From Brienomyrus brachyistius (lineage: Eukaryota > Chordata > Actinopteri > Osteoglossiformes > Mormyridae): a stretch of 64,000 bases of DNA. Under the pieces are notes generated by a model. The model searched no databases, was not told the DNA's origin, and saw nothing but the letters and a program-made list of their open reading frames with translations. How positions within the stretch are numbered: the first letter of the stretch is position 1; the number at the start of each line of letters is the position of its first letter. Made by a program: the position numbers and the translations under genes. Positions 13,925-26,100 of this stretch are shown one piece after another. Location: contig NC_064540.1 in NCBI RefSeq assembly GCF_023856365.1, forward strand, positions 11,843,691-11,907,690. Direction: 5' to 3'.

Positions 13925-14165
13925 TTCCTGGTCAGGGTCACATTGGGGGGTCAGAAGACTGTCCCAGGCAGCAAAGGGGCACAAGGCTGGGACACACCCT
14001 GGGGGGTGAGGGGGGTGGGGACATGCACCCACACACTCAGCATGGGCACTTTGGAGATGTCTTACCTACATATCTCTGCACTGGGGGAGATCATGAAAAA
14101 TGTACACACACACACAGGTGGGATTCGAACCCCCAACTGTGGAGATACATGGTCACTGTGCTTCA
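13925..14165 (-). mobile_element. Family A copy, diverged
   Basis: Reversed blocks: tcccaggcagcaaaggggca, then caaggctgggacacaccctg, and at the far end the head with gattcgaacccccaactg. The middle is degraded. Confidence 0.6.
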
Positions 14166-15700
14166 TATCGTCACATTGCAGATTTATCCATCTCAAGTAT
14201 GAAATGCTGCAGCAGAGGAAATAGTTCAGTAATGGAAGTAGTACTTCAGTAGTAGAAAATAATTATAACTACTTTCCATTTAAATTCCTCTCTTTATATT
14301 GTCATTTGTGTTTCTCGCTTAAAATAAGCTGACGATTATTTCATTAATTCACTATCTCCTCTGGAATGCAGGACGCTAGTACTTTAATCTCATTCCTCAA
14401 TGGTTTCCTTGGGTACAGGATGCCACTGCTTAATGTTATTGATTTAAAAAAAGGACTTAATTCTATTGTCCAGCTGGCTTCAACAAAACACAGGCAGGAA
14501 GCCAAATACCTTTTCTATTGAGAGGTTCCTGTGCTCTGCACCATCTTTAATTAGCCCATCCTGTCTCATTAATAAATTCAGTACCGTCACGCAGCAAACC
14601 TGAAAAGACATCCCTGACAGCAGGCCAGCCTCTCTCTGCCGCTATTGCGATACCTCTTTGATGTCACCCCATTGTAAACATCTGTTTGTTCTCCAGGGAG
14701 CTCCAGCTTCCAGTTAAATTATTCGCCAACTCCTCCCGTAGCCTAAAAAGAGCATCAATTATTAATTACAATTCTAATAGCACCGTATTCCCTGAACTAC
14801 AGAGCATTCCAGCAACTCAAAAACTACAAATGGAATTTGTCTGATTATGCTAAGCAGAGACGCAAATGAAGAAATTATCCAGCACATCAAAAATGCATGG
14901 AGCTTGTACCTTCGAAAGTTAAACTCAGTATAAACTCAACTGTACATGGCCTTGCTGTCTGATAGCAAGAATACACCATCAGGCCTGACCAGCTCCATTT
15001 CCCATAACATTTGGCTACAATACAAATCTGGTTCTATGGAGAAAAGATAAATGTTAGCAAATACTGTAGATATACCCTTCTTGCAAACAGAGCTACAATA
15101 CATTTGAAGTTCTCACCACACATTACAAATGTTTCCAATAGACTGATATGACATCCAGATGAGGCGAGTTGCTGAAAGTTATCTGAATTTGTCTTTCACT
15201 TAATCTATTTTTCTTTTGGTAAAAATAAAAGATGCAGACATGCAGCTGAGACTATTTCTGGCCTCGTTTGAAACCCAGCCAAATCTCCGTGGCCTTTATG
15301 CCACCCCACTGCCTGTGTGTGGTATTACTCACAACACACCGATAACGTGAATGTGTGGGACAGGCTGGGTTCCGACCCTCCTTCTCCTGTACAGACCAAT
15401 CAAATGTTTCAGTGTTTATCTGCCGCTAATAAAGTTTCAGCTACATTGAGTACTGTGTTCCCACATATTACTGGGAAAAAAATTCAACTAGCAGCTCATA
15501 TGAAACATTTTTATAAGAATGTGGCGGACAGATCACTAAAGCAGCCTCTTTTCTGGCAGCTGTTACATGGTTGTCAGATGCTAATGCTATGGGCCAAATC
15601 ATGTTTTCTTTTGCTCTCTCCAAAAACAAAGTCTCTTTAAGGGTGAATGGATGCAGTTTTACGTACTTTTTACATTTTTGGCGATAACACTTAACCTTAA
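14165..15700. other. Intergenic; possible conserved non-coding block at 14560-14860
   Basis: About 14560-14860 is repeat-free and rich in homeodomain-type cores (attaattaca, caattatta, aattattcg) with mixed composition, the look of a developmental enhancer. This is an impression from composition only, not from alignment. Confidence 0.25.
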
Positions 15701-15980
15701 AGGGCACAAATACTTAGTAATGACTCAGTTATGACTGAAGAACAAATCACGAATAATTTGAGTAGCTACTTGAGATAAAAGATGCGTCATGATTTATTAA
15801 TGACGAACAAACATGAGATCAGTTTTTCATTTGTTATTCATTATTTGTTCTTTCAGTTGTTCCTTCAGTAGCTGACAAACGTTTACAGAATTGACAGATT
15901 TTGTAACAAATTCAGTATCTGCTTAAGATAAGACGTTACGATTCGTTAATGATGAACGAACATGAGATCATGTTACTTGG
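15700..15980. repeat. Repeat with internal direct duplication
   Basis: The segment gatttattaatgacgaacaaacatgagatca recurs imperfectly as gattcgttaatgatgaacgaacatgagatca about 155 bp later (about 15790 and 15943). Between them are ttcatttgttattcattatt and ttgttccttcagtagctgac. It resembles a known type of fish interspersed repeat; the family is not named. Confidence 0.45.
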
Positions 15981-16314
15981 CCCAAATTTCTTCATTTAGA
16001 ATATGAAGGTACATTCCTGGAAAAGGGTCACAACACCATGCTTAGATATGGTTAGCATCTAAGCATCTGAATGATGATGATGGTAGTAATAATAACCATA
16101 AATAATGCTTTGTCACATTGGCAAAAGGGCATCGCCATGCAAATAAAAGCTGTAAGGTAACTATGGAACCCTGGGACCTGCATGGTGCTCTCGGTAATGA
16201 CAGAGCCGATTCCTCCCCCCACCCTCGCCCCCACGAACTGCTGAAGGGCACACTGGGGAGCGCTCTGATGTAAAGTTCATACGGTCGGTCTCCAGGGAAC
16301 CCTATGCCTTTCAC

Positions 16315-16405
16315 GTGGCAGAATACTTAAGCGTGCCGGGGCGGAGGTCTGTGTTGGTACTTCTTATTCTCCTCAGACCCAGGCTGGTCACACTGCAGTC
16401 AAAGG
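16315..16405 (+). promoter_or_regulatory. Possible short first exon with donor
   Basis: An E-box CACGTG and a TATA-like aatacttaag are followed about 30-60 bp later by a pyrimidine-rich stretch and then gcagtcaaag-GTGAGG, a strong donor. Such an arrangement fits a small 5' UTR exon, but no coding exon follows that I can recognise. Confidence 0.2.
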
Positions 16406-16737
16406 TGAGGGCTCTGTGCGCAAATCAGGGGACTCTCCATTATTTATTAAAAGCCTTGTTTTGTTGCCTTGGGGTGGACTGATAAGACTTTTTATGTTCA
16501 TCATAAATCCAGGTGTTTATCATGACTATTGAAATGATAAAATACATGAACAGATGTTGGGATGAAGTAACCCGAAGCAGAAACACAGAAACTGAATCAG
16601 TCAGAGTGGTTTACTGCATTTCCAAACATGCTAAACCATGTTTCTCCCCAATAGTGTCAGTCAACACTATTGTTTCACCAGAAAGCTGAATAGGGTATTT
16701 CAACGGGACGTCCTTGACTTCATTGTCATACTGAATG

Positions 16738-16905
16738 CATTTACATGCATTTATTTAGCAGTTGCATTTGTCCAAAGTGACATACAAGTGAAGATCGGAG
16801 AGCCGGGCCAGCCAGTCCATAGAGTAACTGGGAGTTAAGGGCCTTGCCCAGGGGCCCAATGGTGACATCACTCTGCCAGCCAATGGATAAGAAGCTGTTA
16901 AGTCC
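16738..16905 (-). mobile_element. Family B SINE, reverse
   Basis: tttatttagcagttgcattt, gtccaaagtgacatacaagt, then gttaagggccttgcccagg and tggtgacatcactctgccag: the reversed end, core and head side. Confidence 0.7.
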
Positions 16906-18500
16906 CAGTCTACAAAGCCACTGCCCAAATAACTCAGGGATGCTCCGATCCCAAAACTGGACAGCAATTCCAGAATATCTTCAAGAATCAAGCTTGTGCT
17001 CACAAAACCACGCTCACACCCTGTAAGCACAAGCCGTTGGCTGCAAGCTTCAGAGCCTGGCAAGAGCACCTTTAGACCTGGGTGTGAGAGAGTTGTGGTG
17101 AGATTGGGTCTGATGTCCATGTGAATAATTTATATCAGGACATACCTCTGCTTCATAAGCATTATGTCCAAAAAAAAACACAACCGAGAGTGGCCTCACC
17201 ATGACCCAACCGCTCAAAGCTGCATCGCACAATCAAGCATGCTCTGATGTGATTGGTCACGACTGAGGCATAGGAGGATCAAAGGCACTGAGCACTAGGC
17301 AGCGTCGCGGTTACCTGGCTGTACCTTTCACAGGGTGGCAGATTGATCTGGAGGGTTTTCTGTTTGGTGTTACTGAAAGCCCATGATATGTGACTGAAGA
17401 TCAATATGATGTCATTTCTTAAGGGTCCCAAAATGCGTAGAAAGTTAAGTTTGAACCAGAAACTAACAATTAAAAACAAACAAACAAACAAATGGTTTAT
17501 CATCTAGTTACTTCCCTGCTCTTTTGCTTATGTTTTCCAATAGATACTTGAATTTAAGTGAATCGAGCTCAGATTAATATTAATAGAATATGTTTGTATT
17601 TTTTCCATTGCCATACTGCTCACCAGATAGCACTAAAATTGTGAAGCCTGAAGTAAGGAAACAAGCATCAGAGTCACTTGTCTGTAAAATTACACCCAGT
17701 TATATGCAGGAGAAATGTTTAAATAGTAATATCCAGTGTCTCAGAATGTATTCTGGTCTCTCTTTTGTTGTCCTATTTTATCAAGTTTAATAATGATTCA
17801 TTTTTCACCCTGGTATTCTTAGGAGATTTAGTCAAGCTCTCTAACGCTGCCTGTGGATCACCCATGGACCAGTCTCCTGTGAATTTAATACATAAATCAT
17901 TGTCAATTGAGGTGTAAATTTTTAACCTCGGTCTGTTTGTCTTCAGCAGCCGGAAGGAGGGTTTCTCTCTCTTTGCTTTTACTTTCTTAATGTTTTATCT
18001 GCCCTGTTTTGCATCAGCTCCTACTCCTTCTCCTCCCTGTTAAGGTGGAGGTTCTCTACAGCTTCATATCGCTGACACCATGTGTGACTGTCGACATGAG
18101 GAGCTGTGTTTTGCTATTCTGTCCAAAAGGTTCTGACCTGCTGCCACCTGACCACAAGACCGATTACTGCAAACTCTGCGCAGACTGTGAAATGCTTTGC
18201 TTTTAGCATCGCTTCTTGCTCTGTCATACAGGCCCCTTTTATGAAGTACTGTTGAGTAATGTGTCTCAGGCACTATGATTCTTTTAAAGCTGGTGCTGGT
18301 CTCACACTTACCTCTTTGCTTGACTGTTCAATTTCCAAGGAAATGCCAGTCAGGGCAATATCTAGACAGTACAATGGATTTCACATCCATTAATAATTAA
18401 GCACTTTGTTCAAAGGTATTTTATAACCCCGGATTTTTAATCTTTGAAAAATTCTTTTGTCTCTGTGGCTGAAACACATTGGGTTTATATTAACTCTCTT
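16905..18500. other. Intergenic, no recognised feature
   Basis: Unique-looking sequence; a short AAAC repeat at 17474-17490. Nothing else seen. Confidence 0.45.
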
Positions 18501-19256
18501 TTGATTTTGTGCTTTGTGTGTGTGGGGATCTAATGTACGTCACAATGTGATAAGAAAACCTGTTATTTTGATATTGTATATAACATTTTTCAGGTCCCCA
18601 TGAATATTTGTGAACGTAATCAAAAAACAAAAAATGGAAAAAGTCTTGTATATGGTTTGGTTACTTATGCCATAAGGTTACGGCTGAGTGGGGGTTAAGG
18701 TTGTCATGTTGGGATTAGAGTTTTCCCCATAGAAATGAATGGAGAGTCCCCACAAAGTAGGGCTGGGCGATATGGACCGTAAATTATATCTCGATATTTT
18801 TAGCTGAACCGCGATATACGATATATATCTCAATATTGTTTTCCCATAAAGCAATAACAAACAGACAGTTCCAAGTCAGAGCCAAATGTCCTCAATGTCA
18901 CATGGGCACTTTTATTTATAGACAGCTGTATATATACATGAAAAAATGGCTCAAAAATGTCGATTTGTCCTACGTTACTGCGTTTCGACAGATATATCTA
19001 TCGATCGTTGCTACCTTACCGAAAATGTTATTGTCATTTTTATGGGCTGAAACTGAAAACGGATAATCCAAAAAATAAATGCGTAACTTGTCTAAAAAAC
19101 ACAAACTAATGTAATGTAAGCAGGCATTGCGAGTCTGAAATACCTTATAAGATTAAGTGTTAAAACATGTCAGGTATTTCGACAGTAAATCAGCGTGATG
19201 CTGACAGTAAAGTGTGATCAATGTATTTAATAAAATATTTCAAATGTATTATAGGG

Positions 19257-19372
19257 CTGGCCCCCCGTCCTGGGTTGTTCCCTGCCTCGTGTCCATTGCT
19301 TCCGGGATAGGCTTCGGACCCCCGCGACCCAGTAGGATAAGTGGTTTGGAAAAAGGATGGATGGATGGATGA
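19257..19372 (+). mobile_element. Family A SINE 3' fragment nested in the hAT
   Basis: The 3' part of family A: gtcctgggttgttccctgcc, tccgggataggcttcggacc, and the tail of GGAT repeats (gatggatggatgg). The head is missing. It interrupts the hAT interior. Confidence 0.8.
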
Positions 19373-19518
19373 TAGGTAGGATAGACACATGGGCAGTTCT
19401 TCAAGCACGAGAAAAGGGGCTTGATTTCATTGTGCGCATGGGTATTACCCGAAGGTAGGACATTTCCATAGGTTAGGATGAAATGGTAGAACACCAGCAT
19501 ATATTATTTTACCAAACA

Positions 19519-19690
19519 GGGGGTATTTCAATAAGCAGGATTTCTTGCTTAGCCAGATAACTTGTTGGATTTATGGTAATCTGGGATAAATGGACTATAT
19601 AATCATCCACTTAAATGTAGCTCAGACTACCTTAAATCTGACAAGTTATGGGGCTAAACAAGAAATTCTGCTTCGTGAAACAGAACCCAC
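19519..19690. mobile_element. Palindromic MITE nested in the hAT
   Basis: The left arm ttgcttagccagataacttg matches the reverse of the right arm caagttatggggctaaacaa. The whole about 170-bp unit folds as an imperfect hairpin. A second copy of the family is at 43309-43471. Confidence 0.7.
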
Positions 19691-20011
19691 AGCTCCTCTT
19701 TGCTAGCTTGCCTTGTGTCAGTGCCTGTCTCCATGTTGTTGCTGCATGCAGGACTTGTGAGTGAGTGGGAGGGATGGGTTGTGTTCGGAGAGGGACAGGG
19801 CAGGGCGCAGTTATGTAAGAGACAGACAGGATGAGGAGAAATAGGTGAAGTGGCGGTGCTATTTATATAATTTTAAAGCAAAAAACTTTATCAATATAAA
19901 CGATATTGTCTCATCATATATCTTGTATGAAAATATATCGATATATCGTAAAAACCCGATATATTGCCCAACCCTGCCACAAAGATATAATTAGAAACCT
20001 GTGTGTGTGTG

Positions 20012-21630
20012 TGATAGTGTATATAACAAAAATGAATGGCTACTTAAAGTGGTTTTCCTCTATGCCTGTTCATGGGCCTAAGTAGTTTTGCAAGGGGCTG
20101 CAATTATAAGCCCCCTGGTCACAATGTCACCAAAAGTAGTTAATTAAAAATGGCCAAATCAGCAACCGTAACTCTGAACTGTCCTTACGGTACTGAGGGC
20201 ATATTTTTCTAGTTCATCCGGGACAAATCAGGATATTTCTTAAGACACATGAGCCTGCATGGATCTCTCACATCTCTCACGATTCCTGGGCTCTTGAAAG
20301 CTCGTTTTCCTACTACGGCTCCCTCTGTGGGCAGCAGTGACACTCCAACACGCTAATCCCTGAGCTCACAATCTCTTCTGCCATGTGAGGGATATATTAA
20401 GAAGGGCCATTTTTGGCTAGAGGAGTATGCAGTCTTTGGTGATAATTGTTTTTCTTTCTCTTCTGTTTCTCCTCGAAGCGAGTCGCAGTGTCCCTTCAAA
20501 TGGAAATGACCTGGAAGCCAATTCTTCACAGCGTCAAAAGGCTAAACCTCATCCATCTTAAGGATTAGCACAATATGTAGCTAGATTCTGACGGAATAAT
20601 CAGTCACGACCGCACCCTGCACACTGTCCCCTGGCACCAAATGAACAGATTGGTCAGATGATTTGGATCGATGGGATTGCACTCTGATAGCACTGCCGTA
20701 TACCCAAGCCTGAGAGAATAGATTGGATTTAATGGTATTTCACTGCTGAACCACTAACATTCTATATCAGCCCTTATATAATGATTATTTGCTGTAGTGA
20801 TCCACAATTTCTTTTAAAAATAAAAGAGCACATTCCATTTCTTCATAAGGTTTCATCAATTCTTGTCATTTTCAAGCACAGAAAATAGAATCAGGTGTGT
20901 TGTGTAAGTTCTACAATGAAAATAAATACATGGTACTGTAAGTGAATTAGCTTAGATATTACAGGAACTTACATGGTTTCCTATAAAAAAATGAAAGCAA
21001 TAAACTATAGTGTCGAATCAAACATAAAACGAGGAGCTTCTATCTAATGTTAAAGTCTTACTACGTTGAGTTATACTCAGTGGTGTTTTTTGCCTTGGGG
21101 GTCAGGAAATCTAATTTTTCCCTCTTGCCGTATTTTTTTTTAATCCACCCGAATCACTGGTAATATACAGCGCAGCAACTAGTTTGTGGACATCCAACAT
21201 ACAAAATATAATTCAACCTTTTCAAGGTCTGTTCCTTAAACATCTGCATGAATTAATTAGCCCGGCCAATACTGTTCTTTATTTTATGTGTAACATATGG
21301 GGCACACTGGGAAAAAGAGATGAGTTTCATTAATATGTAACATTCTCATTAGTTATTACAACGTATAACCTATCTCAAATTTACATAAAAATGGAATATA
21401 ATTTTAATTAATCTAGAAGTGCACTTTAATTTTTCACGGTCCAGTGTTTCACTTTGATGTCCATGTCATTTGGCAAATAAATGACAAGCGCTCCTCGCAG
21501 TGAGAGTCCACTGGAAGAGAATTTCAGCCTGTCGTGCAGTAAATATCGATGTTGAAGGTTACCATTCTCCCCTGGATAATGTATTTCGGAAGTCGCGGTT
21601 AGGTTGACATGCACAATTAAAATTTTTTGT
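20012..21630. other. Intergenic, no recognised feature
   Basis: AT-rich, unique-looking; no repeat or exon recognised. Confidence 0.45.
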
Positions 21631-21635
21631 ATTTC

Positions 21636-21909
21636 TCATGGCATGCGGGACAAAGGCGGGGTTTTATTAACTGAATGGGAGTAGGGAAACAAACGAGACC
21701 GCGAGGGGTCAAAACGAGAAGGCTGGTACAGGGAAGGACACGGGCAGACGGAAGGAGTATCATCAATGACCGGACTGGGGATGACGGGACACACAGGTAC
21801 TTAAATACACAAGACTAACGAGGGGTAACAAGCAACAGGCGTGATTCATCAGGGCCACGTTAGGGAGGAGACAGGGGGGTCAGGCGGACGCGACCAGCAG
21901 GACGCAACA
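21636..21909 (-). mobile_element. Solo-LTR-like element
   Basis: On the minus strand it begins TGTTGCGTCCTGC, has a TATA-like gtgtatttaag in the middle and TTAATAAAACC near the far end, as an LTR would. TATTTC occurs on both sides (21630-21635 and 21910-21915), which may be the target duplication. No internal retroelement genes are adjacent. Confidence 0.5.
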
Positions 21910-22131
21910 TATTTCACGTATAATTTTTCAAATTCTGTCGCATTGAAGGCGTCAATAACAGGTTTGCTTCACCTTCCAGGAATATGCTGATAAAACATAA
22001 CATTTAATGTTTCCACACAATTTACGTTTTACTTGATAAAATTTGATTTTTGGTGTTTTCCACATTGAGAAGCAAAACAGCCATGTACAATTTGACAACG
22101 GTCTAGTGCAGGACCATATTAATGCAGACTT

Positions 22132-22133
22132 AA

Positions 22134-22167
<34 letters not shown>

Positions 22168-22175
22168 AATAATAA
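22132..22175 (+). repeat. (ATT)n microsatellite
   Basis: About 30 bp of ATT followed by a short AAT stretch. Confidence 0.9.
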
Positions 22176-22594
22176 ATGTGCAGGAATTCATTCCCTCTTT
22201 GTTTCACAGATTTTTATTCTGCTGCCAGACAAAAAAAAAACACCATTTGATGTGTAGTTATCTGAATGAACGATAGTCACTCTGTCAGGCAAAAATGTAT
22301 AACCTGAAATCAAAGTTAGATCTGAGTGCAAGATACCTATTACTCAAACCTCATGTCATTTCTGGAAACCAAGAGACATTTGAAGTGATCATTTCCATCA
22401 TCTTTTTGTGCCATTTTATATCATTTTAATATCATCAAAGAACACCAGACACTATGATTCCATCTATTCAATTTTAAGGGGTCGATAGCTGAGATGTTAA
22501 AATCTTGGGATTGTCACTTGAGTTATATGTTCACCATTTGGGTTAGAACATTTAGAGAGTTTGTTCTCCATGCAACAAAGACACCGGTGAAATA

Positions 22595-22735
22595 AAGGTC
22601 AGGGCACAGGGTTGCCCGGCGTCCCTGCAGGAAATAAGGGTAAGGGCCTTGCTCAAGTACCCAACAGTGTCATCCTTCTGCTGACCGAGGGAATTGATCC
22701 AGCAACCTTCTGATCACAGGCACATTTAAAAAGTC
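22595..22735 (-). mobile_element. Family B SINE, reverse fragment
   Basis: The reversed core gtaagggccttgctcaagta is followed by the reversed B-box region ttgatccagcaaccttctga. Confidence 0.6.
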
Positions 22736-22799
22736 TGTTTAGTCAAGGGTGCTGTGATTGTCAGTATTGGGCTGATGGGCTGGAATCTGGCCAGGGTGT

Positions 22800-23150
22800 A
22801 CCCTGCCTTGTGTCCTACACTGCATGGGATAGGCTCCAGGTAACCATCAACAAGGTGGGGTACACCATGGACGGGATGCCAGTACACCACAGAGCACAAG
22901 TCGTGGTACACCATGGGCGGGATGCCAGACCATCACAGGGCACGAGGCGGGGTACACCCTGCATGGGATGTCAGTCTATCACAGGGCACGAGGTGGGGTA
23001 CACCCTGCATGGGATGTCAGTCCATTACAGGGCACGAGGTGGGGTACACCCTGGACGGATTGCCAGTCCATTACAGGGCACGAGGCGGGGGACACCCTGG
23101 ACGGGATGCTAGACCATCACAGGGCACGAGGTGAGGCACACCCTCAGTCC
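22800..23150. repeat. About 46-bp minisatellite in family A sequence
   Basis: About six units of the form cacagggcacgaggtggggt followed by acaccctgcatgggatgtca and gtccat. The unit corresponds to the same internal block of family A that makes up the large array at 36384. Immediately upstream, 22785-22845 is family A 3' sequence in the opposite orientation (tgcatgggataggctccagg). Confidence 0.85.
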
Positions 23151-26100
23151 AGCATTGTCTGATGTGGCCTCCATTCCATGTTTCTGTTTTGTAATCTGTC
23201 TGTCTGGTTGTCACACTGATCTCATCGCCCTCTTTCTCATTCCCAATCATTCACCAAACATCCATTCTTGAGTCCTTCACCTTGTTAGATACATCCAAAC
23301 TCATCAGCAACCCCAAGTCTTGGCAGTTACCTGTTTCCTAAATAGTTCATCCTGAAGGACTCTAGGATCATCAGGCAGACACCTTCAGAGGGTGAGTGGG
23401 TGCATAGGTCCGGATGCTTTATGTCTGTCCAGTCTTACAGCAATAAAACCATGTTCAGCAAACCTTCCAGTTCATGAAGCAGTATAAGCACTTGGCTGTC
23501 TCTAAATGAGCAAATTAACAAAGCCCTTGCGTTATGTGCCTTTCAACTATTTACAACTTGAAAGGCAATTTTAACTTTCTTAAATTTTCCCTCAAATCCA
23601 AGCTTCCCTGCAAATGGTAACTGATTGCGGATCAATACCAAATAAATATCCCTGCTCACGAACCTCTGTGCTGTATTTAGTAAATGATGAACATACTTTT
23701 TGGAGATTTAAAATATGCAAAGTACTCATTAACCCTTCACAGACAGAGCTGCATCTCCCTTATTAAAAACGCCGCCCTCCTGGCCTCAGCCACCTTCACT
23801 GCAGACGTATTTCAGCACACACACATTTGAGTTGTGCATGCAGCATCTGTCACAACTGTAAACTGTAAGTTGTCACACTGACTCAGCAATTTAATTTAAT
23901 TTTGTCTTTTACGAATCAAAATAGCAAGGAAAGGACCTGTTAGTTACCCAGTTAGATGTCTGTAGGATTCTGGGTAACCTGAGCTTGTTTACATTAGCTG
24001 GCAGGAAACAAAGCCTAGTTATGGAATGAATTGTATGCCAGCAATTTTAAACTGATTGCGAAATACATAGCAAAATTAACAGAAAACAGTCAAAGAAATC
24101 AATTATAAGCTGAACTTCTAGCATTATACATACTGTTGAGAGAGACTGAGGTTCTTCTCGTTTACATACTTCAGCTACATTTTCAGTTATATTTTTGAGC
24201 GGAGACTAATGGAGCCGCCTGTGTCACTGTGACCTGTAACAGCTTCATCGGAAAAAATACTGTCTGAGACCCGTTTGGGCAAAAGGCCATTCATATATAT
24301 GTATATATCGATCACCTCACAAGTTCTGCTTTCAGCCTGCGTTTCCTAAATAGACAGGCTAAAATAAGCCGGCCGATTTATGACGGCACATTAAGTGTCG
24401 CTCTCCATTAGAGGAAATGGAAGAGGCAGCGAAGGGGTCGCGGCGGCAGCTGCTCTCTGTGCTTAATAACCTTCAGAAGAAAAAGGAGTATTTACTGAGC
24501 TCATTAATATCTGAGTCTGCAGCCCATTTGACCACAGTAATACAGCCCTACCAATAGTCACTGACTACTTCTTTGACATTTCATTCATTAAATTTATATA
24601 TGTAGTGTCAGAGTACGTCAGTGGTCTCCCACTATGCGACTCTGCTCTTTTCAGCTCTTCCTGCACCTCAGTTCAGTAGTTGCCATTGACAGTTAAAGCT
24701 GAATGTGTTTCTGGGAAAGAAACAAAACATGCAGTACCTCTCAGAGCTTTCATAACAAGCCATTTCTGTAATTCAAGGTGAAATTTCTTTATAGGGCTAT
24801 TAAATGTGATTCCGGCACTCTACTACGTCCAACCACAAACCTGACCATGACTTTGAAAACCACATATTGCTAAATGTCAAGATCTCCACTTTCAGGAGAG
24901 CCTGTGTACACTTATAACGTTCTGAATGTTATGTGGAGCAGATCTGAGTCTGTGTTTTATCGCTTTGTCTCGGCAGATGGGGAGGCAGCGTCTTTGGATT
25001 TGACATTGAACTAGTGGACCTGCTTATGCTGACGTACTCCTCAAGGTCACCTCTGCCGCAACTCCCGCAGAAATGGACCATCCCTTCATTAGACAGGGAC
25101 AGAGGAGATTATATGTGAAATCAATGTCTCCCGACGAGCACTTGATCTTCCGCTTTCACGGCTGAGTGACATAGGATACAATGGCAGGATTAAATTGAAG
25201 GAGTCCCTTGAATTTAAGGGCCAGAGAAGAGTGTTTTCCTAATATTCAAGGTAATACAGGGAAAACAAGGGCCAGTATCCATAAAAACATTCCACTGCTG
25301 CCATGTGTGGCTGCATGTTTCCATCTGCGGTAACCAAGCTGAACTTTATTGGTTTTCCAACCACATTCATAATGTTGTAATCTCAACACTTTCTCAATCG
25401 AGTGGATTATAGCCTTTTTTTATTTGTTTTTTATTTTTAAAAAGTGTGCATTAAGCCAGTTAATTAATCAGTAAACAGTTTTATCCAATATGGGAATTTG
25501 AAGATTTTGCCATGATTTCTTTAGAAAACCCAAAATTCCACAGGGTAGCAACCCATAAAAGTTTATTGTCCAAAGCAACATATATTTTTTTTTACTTATC
25601 AGAAGGAAAACTGGATATCCCATTTTAATTCAGTAAAGTATCTTTGCGATATGAATGATTTCTCTTAAAACTGGATATATAAGAAGGATAAAAATAATAT
25701 CAGAAAAGGTCCATCCATGAATCAGAACTGAAATAATTGAGATTGTGGACTCGTGATTCATGATCAATGGTTGCCAGGAGAAGGACTTGAAGTCTTAGCA
25801 ATAGCAATTTACTTTGAAGATGCTGAGATATGCTCAGGGTAGGGATAAGACCCCCTCATGACCCAAGACCTATTTTTCACGTCCAGCTGAGAAGTATGAG
25901 TCAAAGAAGTCTTATCGTTGTATTTTTCTGATCTTGTGCTCACCCAGGCAACACAGAATCGAAAAAAAAACATATCTTCCTGCATTTTTCTGCTTCTTCT
26001 GGCAGTGGTAGAAAAGAAAAAGTTGAAAAGCAGCATTTCATATTATACAGATTAGTTTGCAAAAGTATATCAAAACACAGTGTTATGATTATGCACTGGA

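Larger units (their letters stand above)
18758..19976. mobile_element. hAT-type non-autonomous DNA transposon, 1219 bp
   Basis: The ends tagggctgggcgatat and (reverse of the right end) cagggttgggcaatat are inverted repeats. They are flanked by a perfect 8-bp target duplication CCACAAAG (18750-18757 and 19977-19984), as the hAT superfamily makes. Sub-terminal sequence is rich in tatatcgatat palindromes. No hAT transposase is present; the interior holds a MITE and a SINE fragment. Confidence 0.85.
18500..20012 (+). repeat. Older fish repeat split by the hAT element
   Basis: Before the hAT: tgtgtgggg, cacaatgtgataagaaaacc, and then ttccccatagaaatgaatgg up to ccccacaaag. After it: agatataattagaaacctgtg and a GT run. 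Removing the hAT and one target-site copy joins these into a continuous repeat. A relative lies at about 46855-46930 on the other strand (ggtccccacaatgtaat next to a CA run). Confidence 0.55.

Noticed and set aside
22810..23162. Three overlapping open frames of 64-100 codons
   Set aside because: They are three readings of the 46-bp tandem units.
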